Notes: generated by a model from the letters alone, not told the origin. A stretch of DNA of 41,509 nucleotides from an uncultured Lachnospiraceae bacterium (GCA_902760755.1 CACWHK010000014.1:1-41509); one strand, 5' to 3'. Shown: positions 26,803 to 35,422, numbered from the stretch's first letter. Numbers and translations are program-made.

Positions 26803-27972
26803 TTAGAGATAGAAATCGTCGCGTGCGCCGAGATTAAGACCTCCCTCGTCCCCCAGACCGGAGGAGCTTCCCCCGCCGAGGCCGCTGCCATCGCGGTCCG
26901 CAAGGCTGAAGGATCCGCGAGAATCCAGCGCATCCCGGTTGCCGAGAGTCATGCCGTCATCCGAGCCGCCTCCGCCAAGAAGGCTCTCCCGTTCGCCCAC
27001 CTGAAAATCATCCGAAGTTCCGAGGCCCTGACGTACATTCTCGCTGGTCTTCGGCTTGTCGCTGCTACTGCCCGGGAAATCGATCCCCTTTGAGAGGTCG
27101 CTTCCGCCACTCGGGAAATCAATCCCCTTTGACAGGTCGCTGCCGGAGCCGGGCATGTTGATCCCGCCGGAACCCGGCATGTTGATCCCACTGCTGCCGG
27201 GCATATTGATCCCGCCGCTCAGAGGATTCTCGAAGTCATCCGCTTCCTGCCGCACCGGCAGTCCGAAGTAGGGACTTCCGGTCTCACCCTTCCGGTACGG
27301 ATCCATGGTGTGGAACAGCCGGTTCTCCCGGAGGTAATTGTTCAGCATGATGATATATTCCGTGAGACGTCTGATCTCATCGGGGCTCACTCCGCCGAAG
27401 GAGATATAGCAGTGTCCCAGCTCGCGGAAGGTATTTACAAGAAAGCGGGACATGCTGAGTCCGGAATTGATGGGACCCGAACCGCCGCTTTGCTCATCCT
27501 TCACGTAGTACTTCACGGATTCCGGTACCCGGTTCGGGAACTCCGGATCCATACTGTTCTCATTCCTCATCTGGAAAAACATCTGCGTGGTAAGATTCAG
27601 CCGCAGCATTCCATTTACCATGGCTACCTGCTGCACCGGATCTGCCTGCGAAGGATTGTGCAGGTATCCGAGAAATGTAAGATAATCCTTCCGAAGCTGA
27701 TCGTCGGGCCGGACCGCGCCCTCCTCCGGGCTCTCCAGACGGGATGACATTTCCAGGGCATAGCGAAGGGACTCTGCCACCGCATCTCCCAGCGCCATGG
27801 TCTGGGGGCCCACCGGCTCCGGCATGGAATTATCCACGCCCCGCATACCCAGAGTCCGCATGGTCGTTGCAGCCATCATGTTCTCCCGCTGCCGGCTGGC
27901 GATCGCGTCCTCCTCTGCCTTATCGACGATACCACCGATCCTCCCAAATAAACTCCTGTTCAACCTAGACAT
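26803..27972 (-). CDS. Unrecognised protein with glycine/serine-rich repeat tail
   Basis: 389 residues, no signal peptide or membrane segment, no family recognised. The N-terminal 250 residues look folded and mostly helical (MSRLNRSLFGRIGGIVDKAE, then SMSRFLVNTFRELGHCYISF). From about 250 the chain turns to short repeats: GINMPGS-type three times, GSDLSKGIDFP-type twice, then a long Gly/Ser/Asp-rich tail ending ARDDFYL. GGAGG touches an ATG at 27978 but is 6 bases from the ATG at 27972, so the latter is chosen. It has its own good promoter and no clear terminator before the MATE gene 89 bases on, so it probably heads the transporter-synthetase operon. It may be a scaffold, secretion or regulatory protein; nothing in the sequence decides. 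Confidence 0.8.
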   Translation of the reverse strand: MSRLNRSLFGRIGGIVDKAEEDAIASRQRENMMAATTMRTLGMRGVDNSMPEPVGPQTMALGDAVAESLRYALEMSSRLESPEEGAVRPDDQLRKDYLTFLGYLHNPSQADPVQQVAMVNGMLRLNLTTQMFFQMRNENSMDPEFPNRVPESVKYYVKDEQSGGSGPINSGLSMSRFLVNTFRELGHCYISFGGVSPDEIRRLTEYIIMLNNYLRENRLFHTMDPYRKGETGSPYFGLPVRQEADDFENPLSGGINMPGSSGINMPGSGGINMPGSGSDLSKGIDFPSGGSDLSKGIDFPGSSSDKPKTSENVRQGLGTSDDFQVGERESLLGGGGSDDGMTLGNRDALDSRGSFSLADRDGSGLGGGSSSGLGDEGGLNLGARDDFYL

Positions 27973-28015
27973 AACCATCCTCCAACATCATGTTTTTTGT
28001 TACAATACCATTTCT

Positions 28016-28044
28016 ATTTTACATTATTTAGGGCTTCCCATCAA
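28016..28044 (-). promoter_or_regulatory. Promoter of the glycine-rich gene and probably the NRPS operon
   Basis: TTGATG (28039-28044), a 17-base spacer and TAAAAT (28016-28021) on the minus strand, 44 bases before the start at 27972. This is the best promoter match upstream of the synthetase operon. Confidence 0.75.
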
Positions 28045-28067
28045 CGAAAAAGCACGCAAATACACAC

Positions 28068-28107
28068 AAAAAAAGTGCCTGCCGCCTACGATAGAGGCAG
28101 CAGACAC
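28068..28107 (-). terminator. Intrinsic terminator after the 28117-29289 gene
   Basis: On the minus strand GTGTCTGCTGCCT pairs with AGGCGGCAGGCAC through 13 positions with two G-T wobbles, followed by a T-run (28068-28074). Because of the wobbles the plus-strand version would be weaker, so it acts on the minus strand. The outer GTGTCTG/CAGGCAC again resembles the dispersed repeat core. Confidence 0.85.
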
Positions 28108-28116
28108 CCTTAGTTA

Positions 28117-29289
28117 TTAATCCATATCTGCCGGTAAGAACCGTGTTTGTGATATAACGTACGGATCTTCATCCAGAGGTTCATATACCTCCACAGCTGC
28201 AAAGCCTTCCTCCGGCTCAAGCGTGATGGTCTTCACATAGCTGAGCACCACATAATTCATTCCCGAAACTTCCTGCGTCGCAAGGACTGCCAGCGGCTTA
28301 TACGAAACGCCTTCCACCCTCGTTGCAATGTCATACGCTTTCAGTGCCTTATCGATCACGATATCATCGCTGTCAAGGAAGATGGATACCGGCTCCTTAT
28401 ATCCGCCGGGCAGTGTCGAAATACTAAACGCCCGCAGGCAATTATCCCAACCGGTGATCGTAGCATTTCCTTCCAGATCGTAGTATACCGTTAGGATCAC
28501 AAACATATACTCGGTATCACCGGAAAGCTTGCAGAGGAATCGGTAATTCGTACCTGCCACCACCTGAGATCCGAGGCATGCCATACCCTCGATCCCTTCT
28601 TCGGGAAGATATTCATCCGCATCAATCGCCTTCCGCAGGATTTCCTTCTCCTCCGCGGTCATGCGAGTTGCCACAGGATCCGTCCAGCTTCCGCCGATTC
28701 CGCTCTCGATCAGGGCCCCGTCATCGTCGAAGATATAATCGACACCGTCGATGGTGATCTCGCCGGTGACCATTTCACCGTCTTCGTTAAAGTAATAGGT
28801 GTTCTCGTCCCACTCCAGCCAGCCGACGGTCATCTCGCCGGTTTCTTCAAAGTGATACCAGTTTCCGCTGATCTTCTTCCATCCGGTCACCATGGCATAG
28901 TCACCGCCCAGATAGTACCAGTTGTCGCCGTACTGCTTCCAGCCCTTGTGCAGCGTTCCATTTGCCTTGAAGAAATACCACTTACCGTCGATCTTCTTCC
29001 AGCCGGTCACCATGGCACCGTTCTTTCCGAAGTAGTACCACTGTCCCTTGTACTGAACCCATCCGGTGGCCATGTAGCCATCCTTCTTGAAATAGTACCA
29101 TTTTCCGCCGTCCTTTACCCACTCGTCCTGCGCATACTTGCCTGCCGAGTAAGAGTACCACCAGCCGTTCTTGTCATGCTTCCAGGTGCCGGTTGCCGCA
29201 TCCGCTTCGGATCCTGATCCGATCACGACTGCAGGCAGCATCAGCCCGACTGCAAGCGTACCACAAAGTGCTTTCTTAAACCTTCTCAT
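28117..29289 (-). CDS. Secreted cell-wall-binding-repeat protein with C-terminal domain of unknown function
   Basis: 390 residues. The signal peptide (MRRFKKALCGTLAVGLMLPA, cleaved near ADAATG) is followed by about eight aromatic/glycine repeats of roughly 20 residues (units such as GWKKIDGKWYFFKANGTLHK) to about residue 195. The last 190 residues form a separate domain with no recognised family, dense in beta-strand-like stretches. The repeats resemble choline-binding/glucan-binding modules and should hold the protein on the cell surface. Start at ATG 29289 is fixed by GGGGGTAG. Its leader resembles those of the genes at 10586 and 35330. A terminator follows. Its product pairs in design with the gene at 34521-35330 (same repeats, different C-terminal domain). 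Confidence 0.85.
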   Translation of the reverse strand: MRRFKKALCGTLAVGLMLPAVVIGSGSEADAATGTWKHDKNGWWYSYSAGKYAQDEWVKDGGKWYYFKKDGYMATGWVQYKGQWYYFGKNGAMVTGWKKIDGKWYFFKANGTLHKGWKQYGDNWYYLGGDYAMVTGWKKISGNWYHFEETGEMTVGWLEWDENTYYFNEDGEMVTGEITIDGVDYIFDDDGALIESGIGGSWTDPVATRMTAEEKEILRKAIDADEYLPEEGIEGMACLGSQVVAGTNYRFLCKLSGDTEYMFVILTVYYDLEGNATITGWDNCLRAFSISTLPGGYKEPVSIFLDSDDIVIDKALKAYDIATRVEGVSYKPLAVLATQEVSGMNYVVLSYVKTITLEPEEGFAAVEVYEPLDEDPYVISQTRFLPADMD

Positions 29290-29318
29290 AGAGCTACCCC
29301 CTATCATTATGATTATTG

Positions 29319-29348
29319 ATTATACATTATTCGCCTGACTATCTGCAA
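29319..29348 (-). promoter_or_regulatory. Promoter of the 28117-29289 gene
   Basis: TATAAT (29319-29324) on the minus strand with TTGCAG (29343-29348) 18 bases upstream, the latter inside the 3' end of the preceding protease gene. The start codon follows 29 bases after the -10. Confidence 0.6.
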
Positions 29349-32068
29349 TAGCCATTCGTGTCGAAGGTATACTTCACCCCGTCGATCACGTAGGTTGCGT
29401 TCTTTGCATACCATCCGCCGGAGACTCCGTACCACCAGCCCTTGGCGGTCTTATGCCAGCCGTACTTCACCGGATCACTCTGAACGCAGTTTCCTCCGAT
29501 CCACCATCCCTTTACGAATTCATTCTGTGCAGCGTATCCGCTCGACTTAAAGAAGTACCACTTGCCGTCGATCTTCTTCCAGGTGTTCCGTAGTGCTTTA
29601 GCGCCGACCATATAGTACCAGCCCTTATCGCCCTGCTTCCAGCCGGGAACCTGCTTCTCGCCGGACCGTGCACCGTCTGACCCAAGATAATACCCGTCAC
29701 GGTACGCATCCGTCTCCAGGTAGCCGTCCTTTCCGAAGAAGTACCATGCACCGTCAATCTTCTGCCAGCGGTTCTTCGGGTACCAGCCGGAGGTGTCAGC
29801 GAACCATTTGCCCTTCTTATTGGACTTCCAGGAGCCGGTAGGCAGGTAGGTCTGCTGACCGTCCGCGTCATACCACTTCCCGTCGACCCATTCCGAGCAG
29901 GGCAGGGATTCCTCCGGAATCGAAGCATAGGCCTTGATGGGGAAGTTGTCCACCTGAACGCCCTTTACGCCTTCCGGGACAACCTTCAAGGCTTCTTCAC
30001 TCCCCAATAAATCCACATTCACCTGCCACACCTTCTCTTCAAACTCATCCTTCAACTCCGAAGCATCCTTCCATCCATTCTGATCAGAATAATACCAGGA
30101 CTCTCCGGGGTTGATACGGGAATTCAAAGTAATCTCGTGAACATTAAGACTATTATAATTAATGGCAAACGTCACCCCGTTCTTCGACTCTCCGTCTTCC
30201 TCATAACACTCCCTGATCACCACTGAGTAGACATTTCCCTTCGGCACGGCTACCGGCTCCGAGAGATCGATTCTGTGATACCCCCCATAACGGAACACCT
30301 CCTGTGAAGCCGTTGTATCCAGCAGGGGCTTTCCGCTTTCCGGATTCCCTTCTTCCGGATTCAGGTAGATCTGCCAGCTTGCCGTCGTATTCGGCTTATT
30401 GGTGGCAAACGCAATGGAATGGATCAGCAGGTCCTCTTCTGCCGAGAATACATTTGCCATCCGTTCATTTCCGTATTCCTCTACATTCGGAAGGGCAGCA
30501 TACTCCTGGCATCCTGCCAGATCATACTGTGCGATCACATCATCCTGCGGTACGTCATCATATGGATAGAATGTGAAGGCCTGCAAGGAGAAAATAGACA
30601 TGTCATAGTATGACAGGTAGAAATACCCGGAATTGTCGATTCCCCATTCGCCGGCGTCCGGTGTGTTCCACTGGATGATAGTTCCTTCTTCGTCCTTGTC
30701 TGCTTTTTCCACGTCTGTCGCAGTGATCCCGCCCCAGCTGTTCTTGACTATAAATGCACCATCTCCCGGAGGAGTACTTCCCTCAACTGTTTTCCCCTGA
30801 TATACCCTTGTAAAGTTCTCCTTGGGATAGTTGTCATCATAGCCTATAATGCACACGGAATGATCCGCATCCAGCCCCTCGACATTCACATACTGTGCCC
30901 AGTTTTCAAGATTCATGTACCCATCTTCCTGCACTGTATCATTCGGATCAGACTGATCGGCATGATACGATATCTGTATAGCATGCCCCTTTGAGATTTC
31001 CAGCTTTACTGCTTCAGTGCCGGCGGCATTATACTCACGGTTTTTCTCGTTCGGATCTCCGTATGGATTCGGAAGACTGACCGCATCCTTCAAAACCGCC
31101 TCGCATTCATACGTATGATATTCCTTGCTGTCCGGGATCGACCAGTCATCAAACTCTGCATACTCATTATAAGTGTACACCTGATCTCGGATAAAATCCG
31201 TTGACCAGTTTTGGTCGAAATAATCGTTGAACCATTCGTCAAAATCCATGCCATCCTCGTAGCCCTTGGCACAGATCATATCCTTTGTGGCATCATCCTG
31301 AAAATACTTCAGATAAGCATCATGGAAGAGTTTACGGTAATATTCCTTTCTGGCAGCCTGCGCTTCGTCATCCTCGTTCCGGTTGTTTCCCGTCCATCCG
31401 TGCTTCCCCTTGTATTCAAAGGGCTGCCACCCATCAACAATCTGATCCTCGGAAATAGGTCCTCTGCCGGACATGAACAGTGCGGCCACCTCAACTCCAT
31501 GACCTCCGCTATTATAGACTATATTGGAGTTATTTTTTTCCGGAACGCTGAAATCATACCCTTCTCCAAGTTGCGATACCGGAAGCAATCCGTTAGTAAC
31601 ATCATCTTCGGTTATCGGATGATGGGCAAACCAGTTCACAGCCTTCTCCGAAAGATTCAGATTCGTATTCTCTTCTCCGGCCGGGACTCCGAGATCATTG
31701 TCATACAAAATAGAAACCTCTGCCGCCGCAATCCCCCCAAAAGCCCAGCAGGTTCCATACGGATTCTGACTCTTGATCCGAGTAACATAGTTTTTCCCGT
31801 TATAATCCCTGAGATCGATCTTGGAGGGAAGGCCCTCTGCCTCCTCCAGGATCTCCTGTTCCGCTGCTGCGGATCGTGTCGTCTGTAACGATTGCACGCT
31901 GCAAAGACCGGTCTTCCATGTCTGATCCGTCAGTTCATCGATCTCGATCTCACCGGTAACCTCCGGCTCCTCCACCTGTCCGGTGGTCTCTGCCAACGCC
32001 TCTGCAGGGAAGCTTCCCAGAATCATCGCTGCACATACAAATGCTGCGGATAGTCTTCTCTTCTTCAT
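29339..32068 (-). CDS. Secreted papain-like (C1) protease with cell-wall-binding repeats (paralogue)
   Basis: 909 residues. The signal peptide (MKKRRLSAAFVCAAMILGSF, cleaved near ALAET) precedes an acidic propeptide-like stretch and a C1-type peptidase domain: Cys107 in QNPYGTCWAFGG, His403 in DHSVCIIGYDDN, Asn443 in VKNSWGG. After a beta-rich region the last 190 residues are cell-wall-binding repeats. Its last 95 residues match those of the protease at 10586-13108 at about four positions in five, although the catalytic halves are more diverged and differ by insertions. GAGAGGAGGG precedes the ATG. A repeat copy (core GGTGACAGGCACC) lies just before that site. It probably acts as a wall-held protease. 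Confidence 0.93.
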   Translation of the reverse strand: MKKRRLSAAFVCAAMILGSFPAEALAETTGQVEEPEVTGEIEIDELTDQTWKTGLCSVQSLQTTRSAAAEQEILEEAEGLPSKIDLRDYNGKNYVTRIKSQNPYGTCWAFGGIAAAEVSILYDNDLGVPAGEENTNLNLSEKAVNWFAHHPITEDDVTNGLLPVSQLGEGYDFSVPEKNNSNIVYNSGGHGVEVAALFMSGRGPISEDQIVDGWQPFEYKGKHGWTGNNRNEDDEAQAARKEYYRKLFHDAYLKYFQDDATKDMICAKGYEDGMDFDEWFNDYFDQNWSTDFIRDQVYTYNEYAEFDDWSIPDSKEYHTYECEAVLKDAVSLPNPYGDPNEKNREYNAAGTEAVKLEISKGHAIQISYHADQSDPNDTVQEDGYMNLENWAQYVNVEGLDADHSVCIIGYDDNYPKENFTRVYQGKTVEGSTPPGDGAFIVKNSWGGITATDVEKADKDEEGTIIQWNTPDAGEWGIDNSGYFYLSYYDMSIFSLQAFTFYPYDDVPQDDVIAQYDLAGCQEYAALPNVEEYGNERMANVFSAEEDLLIHSIAFATNKPNTTASWQIYLNPEEGNPESGKPLLDTTASQEVFRYGGYHRIDLSEPVAVPKGNVYSVVIRECYEEDGESKNGVTFAINYNSLNVHEITLNSRINPGESWYYSDQNGWKDASELKDEFEEKVWQVNVDLLGSEEALKVVPEGVKGVQVDNFPIKAYASIPEESLPCSEWVDGKWYDADGQQTYLPTGSWKSNKKGKWFADTSGWYPKNRWQKIDGAWYFFGKDGYLETDAYRDGYYLGSDGARSGEKQVPGWKQGDKGWYYMVGAKALRNTWKKIDGKWYFFKSSGYAAQNEFVKGWWIGGNCVQSDPVKYGWHKTAKGWWYGVSGGWYAKNATYVIDGVKYTFDTNGYCR

Positions 32069-32085
32069 AGTTTCCCTCCTCTCCA

Positions 32086-32099
32086 GGTGCCTGTCACCG
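32086..32099. repeat. Copy of the GGTGACAGGCACC palindromic repeat
   Basis: On the minus strand CGGTGACAGGCACC lies in the 38-base gap between the GDSL hydrolase stop and the protease start, ending 17 bases before the ATG. Relative to transcription it runs opposite to the copies near 38.6, 39.0 and 40.4 kb. Confidence 0.75.
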
Positions 32100-32106
32100 T
32101 TTTGCG

Positions 32107-32739
32107 CTATTTCCTTATCGCTACCGCAAATGCCTCCGCCAGTGCGATATGCCCTTCCGCGGTGAGATGCAGCGAATCCAGTGTTGACGGCTGTGCGTAG
32201 TCTGCTGCGTTCAGGAACTCGCAGCCGTACTTCTCCGCCACCTTCCGGTAGCAGGCCGGGAATTCCCGAGAACGCGTGATGGCGCTCTCGGTGAAGCTTC
32301 CGTAGAACGGTGAGCCGGGAAGACCCTCCCCCAGCTCCGTCGGTGCCACAAGAAGGATCCGCGGGATAAAGCCCTGCTTCTCCTCCGTGAACTCACGGAT
32401 GATCCGAACCAGGGTCGCTGCGCCCTCCGCGATCTCCTCCGCCGTAAGGTGGAACACCTCCTTCAGGTCATTGGTGCCCAGCATCAGGATCACGATATCC
32501 ACCGGCTTATGGGAATTAAGGCAGGGCTTCAGATAGTCCAGCCCGCTCTTCCAGCCCTCCACCGGATCATCGAAAATGGTGGTCCGCCCGTTGCAGCCCT
32601 CCTCGATCACGCGGTACTCATCTCCCAGCAGCATCTGCAGCCGCCCGGTCCACCGCACATCCGCCGGATACCGAAGATCCGTCGCCGGATTATACCCATA
32701 TGTATTCGAATCACCATAGCACAAAACTGATTTGTACAT
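32107..32739 (-). CDS. SGNH/GDSL-family hydrolase
   Basis: A 210-residue single-domain esterase-like hydrolase. Block I is CYGDSNTYG with the nucleophile serine, the block III region is MLGTNDLK, and block V is DSLHLTAEGH with the catalytic Asp and His. No signal peptide, so cytosolic. It resembles arylesterase/acyl-CoA thioesterase I-type SGNH proteins. AAGGAGG lies before the ATG and overlaps the stop of the acyltransferase gene region (12-base gap), so the two are one operon. An acyl-adding membrane enzyme next to an acyl-removing hydrolase suggests work on the same ester, but this is inference. Confidence 0.9.
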   Translation of the reverse strand: MYKSVLCYGDSNTYGYNPATDLRYPADVRWTGRLQMLLGDEYRVIEEGCNGRTTIFDDPVEGWKSGLDYLKPCLNSHKPVDIVILMLGTNDLKEVFHLTAEEIAEGAATLVRIIREFTEEKQGFIPRILLVAPTELGEGLPGSPFYGSFTESAITRSREFPACYRKVAEKYGCEFLNAADYAQPSTLDSLHLTAEGHIALAEAFAVAIRK

Positions 32740-32751
32740 TTCCGTCCTCCT

Positions 32752-33879
32752 TCAATTTAAGGGTAATTGTGGACTTGTTAGTTTATGTAAACCAAAGTGA
32801 ATGATCCATGCTGCGACCGCAGAACATGCGTAAACCAGGAAAACGTACAGAACATCGGGAAGGCCGTGGTTCAGCACGCTCCGGAAGAGCCCGTGGATCA
32901 GGAAGATCTCGTAGCTGATGCCGCCGAGAAACAGGAGCACCCTGTTGTGGAACTCCACCTTCAGGTTCACCAGCAGCAGGACGCTGAGGAACAGCATGCA
33001 GAGCACGATCTGCACCACCAGCGTGAGAAGCTTCTCGGGATAGCCCGGATGCCCCGGCCACTCCTTATAGTAGCCGAAATGCCCATCCACATACTGCTCC
33101 AACACATACCATCCGATGAGCAAAACCACCGACAGCGGAAGGAGCAGCTTATACCGCTTCTCCATCCACGCCTTGACCTGCATTTCATATTTCGCAAAAA
33201 ACATGCCGACAACAAAGAAGATCGTGGTGTTGTACCACCACTCCCCCATGAACCAGCGCCGGGTAACGGAGGTGCTGTCATGCCCGAGGAGCAGGGAAAA
33301 TGTGATCATCAGCACCGTAAAAAGCGTAACCACGAGCATCGCCGCCCACTCGGATTTTATGAACCGGAAGCAGACGTAAAATGCGACATACAACAGGAGA
33401 ATCTCCAGCACAAACCATGCATTACTGTTAAGGAGCGGCGTTCCGAAGATCGCCGTAACCCCCTGCCACGCGCCGGACAGCTTGCCGCCGGAAACAAAGC
33501 ATAGATAGATGACATTTGTTAAAAGAAACGGGAGCAGAACCTTCGTAAGTCGGTGCTTCCAGAAGGTCCCGAGATAATTCTCCCTGGTCTTATAGCTCTT
33601 AAAAAGGCCGAAGCCCGAGAAGAAAAAGAAGACCGTGGTGAAGAGGATCCCGAAGGAATTCCAGAGAGTCACCGGGCCCTTCACCACATTTCCGTAATTC
33701 GTAATGGTCTGCACCAGGTGATGCAGGATGATCATCAGCGCAGCAAAGGCCTCCAGCGCCTTCGCCTGCCCAAGACCCCATGCCTCGTGGCTGAATTCGC
33801 CCCGCCGCATCACACCGGCCCCGAACACCAGGATCGTGACGATTGCCACGGGAAACAGAAACAAACCAAACTCCGTCAT
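32752..33879 (-). CDS. Membrane O-acyltransferase (acyltransferase 3-like)
   Basis: 375 residues with about ten hydrophobic segments spanning nearly the whole chain. The pattern KALEAFAALMIILHHLVQ near residue 40-57 matches the conserved N-terminal helix of the acyltransferase-3 family, with the typical histidine pair. Members move acetyl or other acyl groups onto cell-surface sugars, antibiotics or lipids across the membrane. The acceptor is not evident here. The start follows an AGGGGGGAAG site. It is cotranscribed with the GDSL hydrolase. Confidence 0.85.
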   Translation of the reverse strand: MTEFGLFLFPVAIVTILVFGAGVMRRGEFSHEAWGLGQAKALEAFAALMIILHHLVQTITNYGNVVKGPVTLWNSFGILFTTVFFFFSGFGLFKSYKTRENYLGTFWKHRLTKVLLPFLLTNVIYLCFVSGGKLSGAWQGVTAIFGTPLLNSNAWFVLEILLLYVAFYVCFRFIKSEWAAMLVVTLFTVLMITFSLLLGHDSTSVTRRWFMGEWWYNTTIFFVVGMFFAKYEMQVKAWMEKRYKLLLPLSVVLLIGWYVLEQYVDGHFGYYKEWPGHPGYPEKLLTLVVQIVLCMLFLSVLLLVNLKVEFHNRVLLFLGGISYEIFLIHGLFRSVLNHGLPDVLYVFLVYACSAVAAWIIHFGLHKLTSPQLPLN

Positions 33880-33915
33880 CTTCCCCCCCTAAAGAAAAAT
33901 CTGTGAACTCTTCCC

Positions 33916-34467
33916 TCAGTCCCAGCCGAAGGGACCGTCCACAACGATGCGCTTCCCTTCCGCGCGGAACTTTTCGTTCATTTCCGCAAATGTAAGAGGC
34001 GGATTCTTCAGGCACTCCTCTGCCTCGGCGGCAAAGGGGCCCTTTTCGCGGATCATTTCACTGCAAAATGCGCTTACCTTCTCCGGTGTCATTCCGGGAA
34101 GACGCCCGCAGTAATAGGTTCGGTGCATGTAGGCGCTGCCCTCCGAAACCGGAAACTGATACGCGGTGAGCCTGCTGAAGGCAAACCGTGCCTCCAGGCT
34201 GTCTTCGGCCAGCGCCCTGTCGCGGAGCCATCCGAAGTCCTCCTCAGACCGCACCTTACCGCAGGCCGTCCAGTACTCCGGATCCTCCATGAACCACTCG
34301 TCCATTTCGCCACCCAGGAGCTCCAGTGCCTTATCCACGGCGCGCCCGTGTTTCAACATGTGCACAAAGTAATTCAGGTAGATCCGGTCCTCCTCCGGGT
34401 CCGCATGCAGCACGGCGGGCACCGAAAGCCCCTCCCAGTCCGCACGCGTGATCTTCTTATGCTTCAT
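33916..34467 (-). CDS. Protein of unknown function
   Basis: 183 residues, cytosolic, not recognised. The chain is rich in charged and aromatic residues and probably helical: DRIYLNYFVHMLKHGRAVDK, then MDEWFMEDPEYWTACGK, and a C-terminal VVDGPFGWD. An AGAGGGG site lies before the ATG at 34467. The gap to the acyltransferase start is 36 bases, so it may be in the same operon. No key residues of a known enzyme family were seen. Confidence 0.75.
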   Translation of the reverse strand: MKHKKITRADWEGLSVPAVLHADPEEDRIYLNYFVHMLKHGRAVDKALELLGGEMDEWFMEDPEYWTACGKVRSEEDFGWLRDRALAEDSLEARFAFSRLTAYQFPVSEGSAYMHRTYYCGRLPGMTPEKVSAFCSEMIREKGPFAAEAEECLKNPPLTFAEMNEKFRAEGKRIVVDGPFGWD

Positions 34468-34520
34468 GATTATCTGGCCCCTCTTTCCTACATTTCCGTA
34501 AGGGGGAACGCCCCCTACGC

Positions 34521-35330
34521 TTATTTCCAGGTAAACTCCGGATAATCCCCATATCCGGACAAAGTGAACTGTGTGGCGTAGTCCGTATTAGCGTACGGTA
34601 GATTCATGTAATCATTATCCCAACCGAAGAACCAGATCTGATAGCCCACACGAGCAATCTCATACGCATCCTTATTGATCTTCAGTGTCTTCTTTTCTCC
34701 CTTTGCACAACTGTCGGAATAAATCCATTTATACTCCTCATCCGTCTTATTCCAGACCTGCACCTCCAGCCGGGCAACATACCACCCATCCTGGATAAAT
34801 GTAAGCAGTATCTCGTTTTCGGACTCTATCTCCTGCTCCGTCGGCTTTCCACCCGTAGCCCCCGGAATATCCATGATCGTCACGCCGTCCCATGCACCGT
34901 TCTCATCAACAAAATACTTGCAGTCGATATACGAGTTCGTGTACAGGCGGCCCTGCTTGTCGAAGTAATACCAGGTGCCCCGGATCTTCTTCCAGCCCGT
35001 CGCCATCTGGCCGTTGTTCTTCAGGAAATACCACACATCCTTATAAAGCTTCCATCCCTTATGCATGGCACCGTTGATGAAGTAGTACCACTTGCCGTCA
35101 ATCTTCTGCCAGCCGTTCACCATGTAACCCTTGGCATCGAAATAGTACCACCGGTTGTTGTACTCCACCCACGCACTCTTCGCGTAGGACCCGTCAGAAT
35201 ACGAGTACCACCAGCCCTTGTCATCCTGCTGCCATGTCCCGGTTGCAGCCTCCGCCGTATCCGGCACCGCCTGCAGCAAAAATGCAGCCAGCAGCAACGC
35301 AACCATCAGCTTCTTCATACATTTCTTCAT
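34521..35330 (-). CDS. Small secreted cell-wall-binding-repeat protein
   Basis: 269 residues. Signal peptide MKKCMKKLMVALLLAAFLLQ, cleaved near AEAATG; about six aromatic/glycine repeats to about residue 145 (for example GWQKIDGKWYYFINGAMHK); then a 110-residue C-terminal domain of unknown family ending YPEFTWK. The first repeat (GTWQQDDKGWWYSYSDGSYA) closely matches the first repeat of the gene at 28117-29289, showing common origin, while the C-terminal domains differ. Leader GGGGTACAAGCTATG differs from that of the protease at 10586 at one base in 15. It should be attached to the wall outside the cell. The job of the C-terminal domain is unknown. Confidence 0.85.
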   Translation of the reverse strand: MKKCMKKLMVALLLAAFLLQAVPDTAEAATGTWQQDDKGWWYSYSDGSYAKSAWVEYNNRWYYFDAKGYMVNGWQKIDGKWYYFINGAMHKGWKLYKDVWYFLKNNGQMATGWKKIRGTWYYFDKQGRLYTNSYIDCKYFVDENGAWDGVTIMDIPGATGGKPTEQEIESENEILLTFIQDGWYVARLEVQVWNKTDEEYKWIYSDSCAKGEKKTLKINKDAYEIARVGYQIWFFGWDNDYMNLPYANTDYATQFTLSGYGDYPEFTWK

Positions 35331-35422
35331 AGCTTGTACCCCTTTCTTTCCAAACTATCCCCGGGGCATCGCGCCCCATTGTTCACAAAAACTTCACCTT
35401 TTTATAGCACCTTTTATGTAAA

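Noticed and set aside
34493-34517. Hairpin with G-run and C-run between the 34521-35330 gene and the next
   Set aside because: The arms do not match exactly and GGAAAT follows instead of T residues. It may slow transcription, but evidence is too thin.
35355-35372. GC-rich hairpin GGGGC-GCGAT-GCCCC after the lipoprotein gene
   Set aside because: No T-run follows on either strand, so it is not called a terminator; the stem is only 5 bases.
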